Assembly (NCBI GenBank): GCA_023246415.1
Contig: JAHFIK010000011.1
Location: 1-20,326, forward strand
Source of the DNA: Candidatus Uhrbacteria bacterium
GTDB taxonomy: Bacteria > Patescibacteriota > Patescibacteriia > 2-12-FULL-60-25
Reading direction: 5' to 3'
Length of the DNA stretch: 20,326 nucleotides
The notes below the pieces were generated by a model, which did no database searches, was not told the DNA's origin, and was given only the letters and a program-made list of their open reading frames with translations. Made by a program: the position numbers and the translations under genes. This document shows, in pieces, positions 13,846 through 19,864 of the stretch. The stretch's first letter is position 1, and each line of letters opens with the position of its first letter.

Positions 13846-14283
13846 ATGAACATTCGAACTCTTTCGAAGACCGCAATACGCACAGGGATTCTCCTTGTTG
13901 CGTCGATTGGGGTATCTCCGTTAACGGCGTTTGCTCAGTCGGCTGCTGCTCCTTCCGGGGGTGGATTTGCCGATCGGGTGAAGCAAGGCGTGTCGGCAGC
14001 TGGAACGCCCGCAGGGCTGACCAGTTCTCCGCCGCTTGAAACGTTAATTGGGAATATCATCAGCACGGTTCTCGGATTCCTCGGTGTCATCCTGTTGGGG
14101 TATATTTTATACGCTGGTTTTCTCTGGATGACGGCAGGCGGCGATTCGAAGAAAGTCGAAACCGCTACCACGATGATTCGGAATGCCATTATTGGTCTTC
14201 TCATCATTGTGGCGGCGTATGCGATTACTACCTTCGTTCTCGCACGACTGACGGCAACGAGTTCGGGAGCATCGGCGGTGTAG
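13846..14283 (+). CDS. T4SS pilin-like protein 3
   Basis: This 145-residue protein has a signal peptide (cleavage after AFA, before QSA, about residue 30), a Gly/Pro/Ala-rich external stretch, and two helices at about 70-94 and 113-137. From GFLGVIL through the loop FLWMTAGGDSKKVETATTM into the second helix it is almost identical to pilin 4, while its N-terminus differs. No ribosome binding site is evident (TTTCAACTGT before ATG), so translation may depend on the upstream gene 13 bases away. It is probably an alternative subunit of the same structure. Confidence 0.84.
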   Translation: MNIRTLSKTAIRTGILLVASIGVSPLTAFAQSAAAPSGGGFADRVKQGVSAAGTPAGLTSSPPLETLIGNIISTVLGFLGVILLGYILYAGFLWMTAGGDSKKVETATTMIRNAIIGLLIIVAAYAITTFVLARLTATSSGASAV

Positions 14284-14308
14284 TGGCAAGAGATTATAGG
14301 TTTATCTT

Positions 14309-14719
14309 ATGAAACAACGTCTTATCTCAGCGCTTGCAACCGTCGCGGTCGCGGCAACTCTCGTGGCTCCAATGTCCGCATTGGCACAGGGGACGAGCCC
14401 GTACGACACGGCGCGAACAAAGGTGCAGACCGTTGGACAAACCGCCGGAATCGGAACGGGGACTGATGAAAATACGCTCCTGAACATGATCGGGAACATC
14501 ATCAACGTCGTCCTCGGATTCCTTGGCGTTATCCTTTTGGTCTATATCCTGTACGCGGGCTTCCTCTGGATGACGGCAGGTGGCGATTCAAAGAAAGTAG
14601 AAACGGCAACGACCATGATCAGAAACGCGATTATCGGTTTGGTCATCATTGTCGCCGCATACGCCATCTCAACGTTCGTCTTGAGCAAGCTTGTTCAAGC
14701 CACAACAGGTTCCGCATAG
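14309..14719 (+). CDS. T4SS pilin-like protein 4
   Basis: This 136-residue protein has a signal peptide (cleavage after ALA, before QGT, about residue 27) and two helices at about 66-90 and 109-132. Its membrane core matches pilin 3 nearly residue for residue. The DNA of the two cores differs mostly at silent positions, so they are old duplicates held constant by selection rather than a fresh copy. AGG at 14297-14299 is the only weak ribosome-binding candidate. It is last in the operon and followed by a strong terminator. Confidence 0.84.
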   Translation: MKQRLISALATVAVAATLVAPMSALAQGTSPYDTARTKVQTVGQTAGIGTGTDENTLLNMIGNIINVVLGFLGVILLVYILYAGFLWMTAGGDSKKVETATTMIRNAIIGLVIIVAAYAISTFVLSKLVQATTGSA

Positions 14720-14722
14720 TCC

Positions 14723-14738
14723 TTCGCTGCGCAGCGAA
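14723..14738. repeat. 16-bp perfect palindrome after the last pilin gene
   Basis: TTCGCTGCGCAGCGAA is self-complementary with no loop. It sits three bases after the stop codon and just before the terminator. Confidence 0.6.
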
Positions 14739-14745
14739 CGAAATG

Positions 14746-14780
14746 ACCCCGCCTCGAAAGAGACGGGGTTGTTCGTTTCT
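14746..14780 (+). terminator. Terminator of the short pilin operon
   Basis: ACCCCGCCTC and GAGACGGGGT pair around GAAA (one internal mismatch), followed by the T-rich TGTTCGTTTCT. This is a typical intrinsic terminator 26 bases after the last pilin stop. Confidence 0.85.
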
Positions 14781-14861
14781 TTAGAGCACAGCATATATGG
14801 CACAGAGCACAGGCTGAACTGCCTCAGCCTGTGCTCTGTGCCTTGTGCACGGTGCTCTAAA
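14780..14861. repeat. Palindrome between convergent pilin and lipoprotein operons
   Basis: Outer arms 14780-14789 and 14852-14861 are exact 10-bp inverted repeats. Inner arms 14799-14817 and 14824-14842 are exact 19-bp inverted repeats. GCACAG words recur in the arms. It lies between the two facing terminators. Confidence 0.85.
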
Positions 14862-14901
14862 AAAGAAGAGCGCCGCCACATGGAGTAACCATGGGCGGCG
14901 C
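14861..14901 (-). terminator. Terminator of the minus-strand lipoprotein operon
   Basis: On the minus strand GCGCCGCCCATGG and CCATGTGGCGGCGC form a long G+C-rich stem (one bulged base) followed by CTCTTCTTTTTT. Confidence 0.85.
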
Positions 14902-14929
14902 GCATTCTAGTGAGACACGATCCTCGCGA

Positions 14930-15742
14930 TCAGATGAACTGGAGTTCTTGATGCATTCCAGTCGGGGTCTGCGTGGGGAAGGTGTATGTTTCCGTTCTGG
15001 ATTTGTGTCCCTGGATCCAAGGAGTGCCGAGGGGCATGCTTGTAACCGGGGTGTAGGTCACCGTGGCGGATCCGAAGATCTTTCCGATGATCACTCTCGA
15101 ACCTGGAGGCAGGAGCGAGACTTGCTCCGTGATGTTGTTGGTTCTGCGAACCGGGGCAACGCTGAGTGGCGCGGCACCATTGCAGAGCATCACGGCGGCG
15201 TTGTTTCCGATTAGGCCTGGACGTGCGGGATCTGCAGCAGTGATCCGAATTTCCACATACTGCGAGAGCCGATTCGTGACGATCAGACAGGCACCTTCGC
15301 ATCCGTTGGCAACGGATCTGTCGCCGATGGCCATCCGGTCGATGTTGCCGAAGAAGCTCATTCCAGCGTAGCCAACCCAGGGGCCGGTCACGCCGTTCGC
15401 ACAGTAGTCAGGTCTGACGGCCGGAGGAATGACTGCGGCGATGAATGGGGTGAGTGACCCATTCGATGCTTGAGCGTTGGCGCTCGGAGCTTGGTTCGAA
15501 GTTGCGTTTGCCGGGGCATTCGCTTCCTGCTCGCCAATGGTCTCCTGCATGATCCTTCGAGTGGATTCACGATCCTTCTGGTATGCCGTAATGATCGCAT
15601 CCTTCTTCTTGTTGGCCTTCTCTTGCTGTTGGAGCTTAGCCTGATCTTCCGCGTGCTGTCGTCGGAGCTCGTCGGTGAGTCCTCCGTTGCAAGCAGTGAG
15701 CGCGACGATCGAAACGATGAGTGCTGAAGCGATTCTGAACAT
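14930..15742 (-). CDS. Lipoprotein with coiled coil and C-terminal domain shared with the 195-aa lipoprotein
   Basis: This 270-residue protein has a lipoprotein signal with lipobox LTAC (Cys18), a charged coiled-coil-like stretch at about 22-75, an Ala/Asn/Gln-rich linker (75-97), and a C-terminal domain (about 145-258). The domain carries GACLIVTNRLSQYVEIRI, VSLLPPGS and a closing TYTFP. It is clearly paralogous to residues 78-183 of the lipoprotein at 17359-17946. The start has AGGAG 8 bases upstream; an 8-bp hairpin abuts that site. It is the third gene of the minus operon, after a 157-base gap. The function is unknown; the beta-rich domain hung on a membrane-anchored stalk suggests an outward-facing binding or structural role. 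That is inference. Confidence 0.82.
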   Translation of the reverse strand: MFRIASALIVSIVALTACNGGLTDELRRQHAEDQAKLQQQEKANKKKDAIITAYQKDRESTRRIMQETIGEQEANAPANATSNQAPSANAQASNGSLTPFIAAVIPPAVRPDYCANGVTGPWVGYAGMSFFGNIDRMAIGDRSVANGCEGACLIVTNRLSQYVEIRITAADPARPGLIGNNAAVMLCNGAAPLSVAPVRRTNNITEQVSLLPPGSRVIIGKIFGSATVTYTPVTSMPLGTPWIQGHKSRTETYTFPTQTPTGMHQELQFI

Positions 15743-15755
15743 GTGTCTTTCTCCT

Positions 15756-15775
15756 GGTTGATCGTGTGATCAACC
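15756..15775 (-). promoter_or_regulatory. Hairpin abutting the ribosome binding site of the 270-aa lipoprotein gene
   Basis: GGTTGATC and GATCAACC form an 8-bp stem with a 4-base loop, directly next to the AGGAG at 15751-15755. It could block or expose the ribosome site, or mark an mRNA processing point in the operon. The rest of the 157-base gap shows no gene; short frames there have no coding support. Confidence 0.55.
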
Positions 15776-15899
15776 GTTGTGTTGTTGGTTGTTGTTTTTT
15801 GACCGATTGCGGTGTCATTGCTCGGTGTTGAATCGAGCGACATTCCCGTAACCGATCGTGGTCCCCGCTGCACGTTTCACCGTGCGGTGGGGTGTTCCT

Positions 15900-16547
15900 T
15901 CACAGCGAGGCCTCTGTGGGTGCGTTGTCCGATGGGGGCAACACATGCGCAGGGACTTGCGGCGGCTTGGTTTGACTCCTCACGGGACCGGAACGAGGAT
16001 TCCCGCGTTTGAGTGCTGCGATGTCATTCGAATTCTGGATAACTTGGCTGACCAGCGTGTGATCCGCTTCCGTGTTTCCTGTGCCATTCGCATAGACAGG
16101 TGTTGCGGTTGCGAACTGCGCGTTGTTCGGATCGGCTCCGGTGTAGTGCGGCCCGCCCTGTTGAAAGGGTGGTCCACTCTGTCCGACGCCTGGTCCTTGG
16201 CCCCAGCTGCCGTTTTGGTATCCAACGCCATTGAGTGCAAAAGCACCGGCGCTGAATCCCGTCCTGGCATCTGAAAGCTTGCGACGTGCGCTTCGTGTTT
16301 TTTGACTGCAGTACATGTCAGCCGTCATGCCGTTTAACTGGCGACGGTTTACGTTGGCCATGCAGTCCTCGTACTCTTTTTGGGAGTCCCATTCCTCGGC
16401 GACCATTTCGCCGTTTGGACCTTTGGAGTACGTGCTGACGAGCGTGCCATCACTGGTGCGCTCGCGATACTGGACCGTTTGCGTTTTGGCGCAACCGGCA
16501 ATCGTCATCAGCAGACATCCGAATAGCAGACGAATCAGCTGATTCAT
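15900..16547 (-). CDS. Lipoprotein of unknown function, Gly/Gln/Pro-rich
   Basis: This 215-residue protein has a lipoprotein signal MNQLIRLLFGCLLMTIAGC with lipobox IAGC (Cys19). Residues about 50-85 contain EYEDCMANVNRR and GMTADMYC, a pattern echoed in the preceding lipoprotein. The second half is low-complexity Gly/Gln/Pro/Asn-rich (about 100-145) and ends in a proline-rich tail. The ATG at 16547 is chosen because it overlaps the previous stop (TAATG) and has GGAGG five bases upstream; the frame extends to 16592 but that would bypass the ribosome site. Tight coupling to the gene before it implies joint function. No family was recognised. Confidence 0.8.
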   Translation of the reverse strand: MNQLIRLLFGCLLMTIAGCAKTQTVQYRERTSDGTLVSTYSKGPNGEMVAEEWDSQKEYEDCMANVNRRQLNGMTADMYCSQKTRSARRKLSDARTGFSAGAFALNGVGYQNGSWGQGPGVGQSGPPFQQGGPHYTGADPNNAQFATATPVYANGTGNTEADHTLVSQVIQNSNDIAALKRGNPRSGPVRSQTKPPQVPAHVLPPSDNAPTEASL

Positions 16548-16864
16548 TAGCGCCTCCATCCGTTGTTGTAGAAACAGTTCCCGTAGTAGCACGGGGGCGG
16601 GTCAGGTTGACGTGGGTCGGGCTGGGCCGCGAGAACAAAATCCTTACAGCGGACTTTGATTTCATCGGGATCCATGCCCTTCATTCGTGCCTGGCAACGC
16701 TCGTATTGCGACGAGTCGTCTTCCGTCGTGATTTCGTTCGTATTCTTCCAGTATCCGGCGCTCGCGTCGAATGACGTTGAATGGCCGGGTCCTTTCACAT
16801 CCATCGTGTTCGCATGTGAACACGCCGTGATGATCAGGACGAATCCGAGATCGCTAAATTTCAT
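16547..16864 (-). CDS. Small lipoprotein of unknown function, first gene of the minus operon
   Basis: This 105-residue protein has a short lipoprotein signal (MKFSDLGFVLIITAC, lipobox ITAC, Cys15). The mature part has QYERCQARMKGMDPDEIKVRC, with the same YExC...GM...C spacing style as the next gene, and ends in a Pro/Cys/Tyr/Asn-rich tail (PPPCYYGNCFYNNGW). The frame is open to 16990, but the ATG at 16864 has GGAAGG five bases upstream and is directly followed by the signal peptide, so the upstream stretch is leader RNA. It overlaps the next gene by one base (TAATG). No known family is recognised. Confidence 0.78.
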   Translation of the reverse strand: MKFSDLGFVLIITACSHANTMDVKGPGHSTSFDASAGYWKNTNEITTEDDSSQYERCQARMKGMDPDEIKVRCKDFVLAAQPDPRQPDPPPCYYGNCFYNNGWRR

Positions 16865-16888
16865 GTGTACCTTCCTTGCTTGGGTCGT

Positions 16889-16955
16889 GTTGTCGAGGGT
16901 GCGTTTGATCACCCGGAATCTGTTGGTTTCCAAGGGAAAAGAGCTTCCCAATGGT
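16889..16955 (-). promoter_or_regulatory. Structured 5' leader of the minus lipoprotein operon
   Basis: From the expected transcription start near 16955, the RNA can form hairpin 1 (GGGAA 16949-16945 with TTCCC 16938-16934) and hairpin 2 (GGGTG 16914-16910 with CACCC 16901-16897), then shows GCACCCTCGACAAC (16902-16889). The same order and words occur in the leader of the divergent lipoprotein gene. Confidence 0.7.
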
Positions 16956-16961
16956 GCTTCC

Positions 16962-16990
16962 GTTATACCACTTTTTAGCGTTTTTGTCAA
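16962..16990 (-). promoter_or_regulatory. Consensus promoter of the minus lipoprotein operon
   Basis: On the minus strand TTGACA (16990-16985) and TATAAC (16967-16962) are spaced by 17 bases. The region from the -10 onward is homologous to the divergent promoter at 17206-17234. Confidence 0.88.
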
Positions 16991-17061
16991 GGGTATTTGG
17001 CATATCTAAAGAAACAGGGTTGGTGTTTATAAAAAGGCTTAATTTAGCGAAAATATGTCTC

Positions 17062-17185
17062 TATGTCATCCCGAGCCGTTTCTAGTCGGTGGCAAAGGGC
17101 TGAGAACGAGGGATATCCGAATTCGGCCGGATACCCCTCGTTCTTGGCCTGTTGTTTTTGGCTTGAAACGGCTCGGGATGACATA
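17062..17185. repeat. Long palindrome between the divergent lipoprotein promoters
   Basis: Outer arms 17062-17082 and 17165-17185 are exact 21-bp inverted repeats containing TGTCATCCCGAGC. Inner arms 17103-17119 and 17128-17144 match at 16 of 17. CGAATTCG lies near the centre. The 368 bases between the two open frames are occupied by this element, the two promoters and leaders. Confidence 0.9.
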
Positions 17186-17205
17186 AGAAGGGTAGACAAG
17201 CAAAC

Positions 17206-17234
17206 TTGACAAATGAGCGAAAAGGTGCTATAAA
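17206..17234 (+). promoter_or_regulatory. Consensus promoter of the 195-aa lipoprotein gene
   Basis: TTGACA (17206-17211) and TATAAA (17229-17234) with a 17-base spacer form the best promoter in the window. The start is expected near 17241. Confidence 0.9.
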
Positions 17235-17240
17235 GAAAGC

Positions 17241-17304
17241 ACCATTGAGAAGCAATTCTCATAGGAAACAATAGAAACAGGGTCTCTCTAGCACCCTCGA
17301 CAAC
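17241..17304 (+). promoter_or_regulatory. Structured 5' leader of the 195-aa lipoprotein gene
   Basis: Hairpin 1 is GAGAA (17247-17251) with TTCTC (17256-17260). Hairpin 2 is AGGGT (17279-17283) with ACCCT (17293-17297). GCACCCTCGACAAC occupies 17291-17304. The whole untranslated leader is about 118 bases. It matches the leader of the minus operon, with a paired G-C to A-T change in hairpin 1. Confidence 0.7.
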
Positions 17305-17358
17305 GCACACCACAAACCAGAACGATTGGTTCATCCCAATCAACGGAGAATACGCAGA

Positions 17359-17946
17359 ATGTTCAAATCCATCATCGCTTCGCTCGTCGTTTCCATGCTC
17401 ACCACCGGTTGCGGTCTGTCTATCAAGTCCCACGCGAAGCTCGAAGAGCGGATCGCTCGACTCGAGCTTCGAGAACAGGCGCACAACACGAGTGCACACA
17501 TGGAACATCCGCTTCCAGGCGGACACGCGAGTCGGTGCCAAGAGCTGACGAATTACCTCCTCGGAGAGGTCGATAAGAGTCAGCTGAGTGACTGCAAAGG
17601 ATCGTGCCTCATTGTTCGAAACGACCTTCAGCAGTACATGGAGATTCGGTTCTTCGCAGAACCAACAAACATCCCTAAACTGGACGTCGTTCCGTGTGTC
17701 GGAGGCAATCCCTTGGACGTCGCGCTCGTTGATCGAAACGGGCACCATGAGTACGCCTCAGTCCTCCCTCCAGGAGAAAGTATTGCATTCAAAGGTCTCC
17801 GCGGAGACGTCAACATCTCGTTCGTGCCCGTCGCGAAAGCGCCGGAGGGCCAAGCTTGGTCCTTTAGCGATACTGCGCTTACCCAGCGGTTCGAGTTCCC
17901 AGCGAACAACACCATTGGGTATATGAAGCCAGTGAGCGGCATCTAG
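17359..17946 (+). CDS. Lipoprotein paralogous to the 270-aa lipoprotein
   Basis: This 195-residue protein has a lipoprotein-type signal (MFKSIIASLVVSMLTTGC, Cys18, slightly atypical lipobox), a short charged helical stretch (about 24-42), and a domain at about 78-183. The domain shares GSCLIVRNDLQQYMEIRF, VLPPGES and a closing RFEFP with residues 149-256 of the minus-strand lipoprotein. It lacks the long coiled coil and linker of that protein. The ATG at 17359 has ACGGAGA nine bases upstream. The frame opens earlier at 17326 without a ribosome site. It is monocistronic, with a strong promoter and terminator. Function unknown; the shared promoter and leader with the minus operon suggest coexpression. 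Confidence 0.82.
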   Translation: MFKSIIASLVVSMLTTGCGLSIKSHAKLEERIARLELREQAHNTSAHMEHPLPGGHASRCQELTNYLLGEVDKSQLSDCKGSCLIVRNDLQQYMEIRFFAEPTNIPKLDVVPCVGGNPLDVALVDRNGHHEYASVLPPGESIAFKGLRGDVNISFVPVAKAPEGQAWSFSDTALTQRFEFPANNTIGYMKPVSGI

Positions 17947-17974
17947 TCACACCACGGTCTCGTGACACTAAGAC

Positions 17975-18010
17975 GCGCCCCGATTTCCACATCGGGGCGC
18001 TCTTCTTATT
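17975..18010 (+). terminator. Terminator of the 195-aa lipoprotein gene
   Basis: GCGCCCCGAT and ATCGGGGCGC form a perfect 10-bp stem with a 6-base loop, followed by TCTTCTTATT. Confidence 0.9.
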
Positions 18011-18184
18011 GACCCCCCTCGGTCCCCCCTTGGCAGGGGGGAGGGGCTCACTTAAGAGTGAGTGATGAGGCTGTACATTTTTTTCAGAATTGAGAAGCGA
18101 TAAAAAAATTTATTCACCTCTTTCTTTTACAAACTTCTTAGTATCGCGCCCCTCCCCCCTGCCAAGGGGGGACCGAGGGGGGTC
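18011..18184. mobile_element. MITE-like element: 37-bp perfect inverted repeats around a 100-bp A+T-rich core
   Basis: Arms 18011-18047 and 18148-18184 are exact reverse complements, rich in C/G runs (GACCCCCCTCGGTCCCCC). The 100-base core is clearly more A+T-rich than the surroundings and has no open frame of note. Each arm can also fold on itself (CCCCCC-TTGGCA-GGGGGG). The element lies between two terminators and could be a non-autonomous mobile or REP-type repeat. No target-site duplication was identified. Confidence 0.65.
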
Positions 18185-18187
18185 AGA

Positions 18188-18220
18188 AAAACCCGTTCAT
18201 GCGCATGCAGAACGGGTTTT
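18188..18220 (-). terminator. Bidirectional-type terminator of the 523-aa membrane protein gene
   Basis: AAAACCCGTTC and GAACGGGTTTT form an 11-bp stem with an 11-base loop (containing GCATGC). The T-tract on the minus strand serves the gene ending at 18291; the A/T symmetry allows use in both directions. Confidence 0.88.
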
Positions 18221-18290
18221 CGGAGTTGATCCCCGAGCCATCACCTCTCGTTCGGAGAGGAGATGACTCTTGGGTGAGATTCACACACGA

Positions 18291-19862
18291 CTAGCACTTT
18301 CCGCCGCGACAGTACTTTGCTCGGAATGCCGGGCTCAGGCCATCATCCGAATTCGCTTGGACCGCGTGTTGCGGTCCGGGCGGATCCGTTTGCACGGTCA
18401 CATCGATCGTGCGCTGGGGTGCGGCCGCTTGCGGACTACTGGTATTCCAGCCCGCTTCGTTGTCCGCGTCCGTTGCAGACGATTCTTCTGGTGATTCGGT
18501 CTTCGATCCGGTCGCGGTCTTTCTCGGCTCATGCGTTGAAAGGGGCGAGCAGATTTCGCTGTCACCACTTGCGGCGATGTACGTGGCAAGGAGTTCCTTT
18601 CCAGGGAAGAACAGGAAGGCGATCGTGGTGACGACGCCGACGCTGATCTTTGCCCAGGTTGGAAATCCGTCACGTGCCTTTTCCGTGATCTTGAGCAGGA
18701 ACCAGATGGCTGCAAGACCGATGCCGGCAAGGAAGAGACTGTGTGACCAGTCGCCGCTTGCAGGCAGACACGAATCTCCGAGGACGACGTTGAGCGTGTT
18801 GTTCTTGAGATGCGCGAGATGCGGACCTGCGCTCGTCAATTGCAGTCCCTCCCAGATCAGGAGGACGACCGCGATGGCTGGCGTGCTGACACGGACGTAC
18901 CGAATGAACCGTTTGCCTAACGCTTCTTCATGCAGCGGGTTGAACCAGCTGTTAACCGCGCCCATCGCTCCGGTGACAAACAGGAAGACGGCGAGGCCGA
19001 AGAACATCCAGACGTACGGCTCAATCGCCAGGAAGACAAGGATCACGGTGAGCAGGGTCAGGAGGAACTGAAACGCCTTTTTGAGGGGCGAAACAATTTC
19101 CGCCGTTTCCAGCCCCTTGATGCGTTCCACGTATGTCCCGACGTTCTCCTTGGTGATTCCTTGGAGCGGAATGAGCAGTTGCATCAATCCGAGTCGTGCG
19201 GCGAATGCGGCGGCGATCGAGCCTTTGCCGGCCAGGGCGAGCAGCAGATAGAGGGTCTGGTAATAGATCCCCAAGATCGTGTAGAGGACGAGTCCTCCCG
19301 CGATCACGAACCCGCTGCTGTTTTCCGTGGTTCCGATGAAGACGAATGCACCGCCGAGGCCTGCGAAGGCCACGAACAGCGTAAACATCGACCATCCGAA
19401 GTGGAATGCCTTTGGGTCATATGCGGCTTCGTCAAACCGGGGTTCACCGGCGCGCGGGTGCGGGTTTTGGTTCGTCGGTGGATCCAGAAAATCTGGATAC
19501 CGTTGAACGACCCCGTTGACCAGCGGCAGTGGCTCCGGAATGGCGGCACCCATATACGTGGCCATGTACGTCATGATGAGCGCATTCAGGATCACGAAGA
19601 TCGAAAGCGCCATATGCTTCACGAAGAAGGCGGGGCCAATCGTGAAGACTGCTGCCAGGACCATGAGGGCGAACAGGCAGATGATGCCCGCGACGAGAGC
19701 GCCGCGGACCGTTCGGACGAGTGTCGGGAGGAGCTTGAACTCCAGGGTATGGAGCTGAACCGTGGTCCAGTCCGTAACGATCCCGAAGGCTTCCGAGACG
19801 ACCGGACCCGCTCCCATAAAGAACGAGCCGAGCGTTGCGATGAATCCAAGTGTATCCCACAT
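18291..19862 (-). CDS. Polytopic membrane protein of unknown function (about nine helices)
   Basis: This 523-residue protein has predicted membrane segments near residues 55-76, 84-106, 157-178, 184-210, 263-281, 283-302, 327-343, 373-390 and 403-420. A hydrophilic Pro/Asn-rich loop lies at about 108-155, and a low-complexity Ser/Thr/Glu/Pro tail (about 438-510) ends in KYCRGGKC. No transporter or enzyme motif was recognised. The topology could suit a VirB6/TrbL-like channel component of a secretion machine, but no specific similarity is seen. The ATG at 19862 lies two bases after the previous stop, with GAGGAAGG as ribosome site inside the upstream gene. It is probably translated together with the 138-aa protein. 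Confidence 0.78.
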   Translation of the reverse strand: MWDTLGFIATLGSFFMGAGPVVSEAFGIVTDWTTVQLHTLEFKLLPTLVRTVRGALVAGIICLFALMVLAAVFTIGPAFFVKHMALSIFVILNALIMTYMATYMGAAIPEPLPLVNGVVQRYPDFLDPPTNQNPHPRAGEPRFDEAAYDPKAFHFGWSMFTLFVAFAGLGGAFVFIGTTENSSGFVIAGGLVLYTILGIYYQTLYLLLALAGKGSIAAAFAARLGLMQLLIPLQGITKENVGTYVERIKGLETAEIVSPLKKAFQFLLTLLTVILVFLAIEPYVWMFFGLAVFLFVTGAMGAVNSWFNPLHEEALGKRFIRYVRVSTPAIAVVLLIWEGLQLTSAGPHLAHLKNNTLNVVLGDSCLPASGDWSHSLFLAGIGLAAIWFLLKITEKARDGFPTWAKISVGVVTTIAFLFFPGKELLATYIAASGDSEICSPLSTHEPRKTATGSKTESPEESSATDADNEAGWNTSSPQAAAPQRTIDVTVQTDPPGPQHAVQANSDDGLSPAFRAKYCRGGKC

Positions 19863-19864
19863 GA

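Noticed and set aside
16865..16990. Longer version of the first minus-strand lipoprotein
   Set aside because: The extension covers the promoter -35 through the structured leader; the lipoprotein signal and ribosome site support the ATG at 16864.
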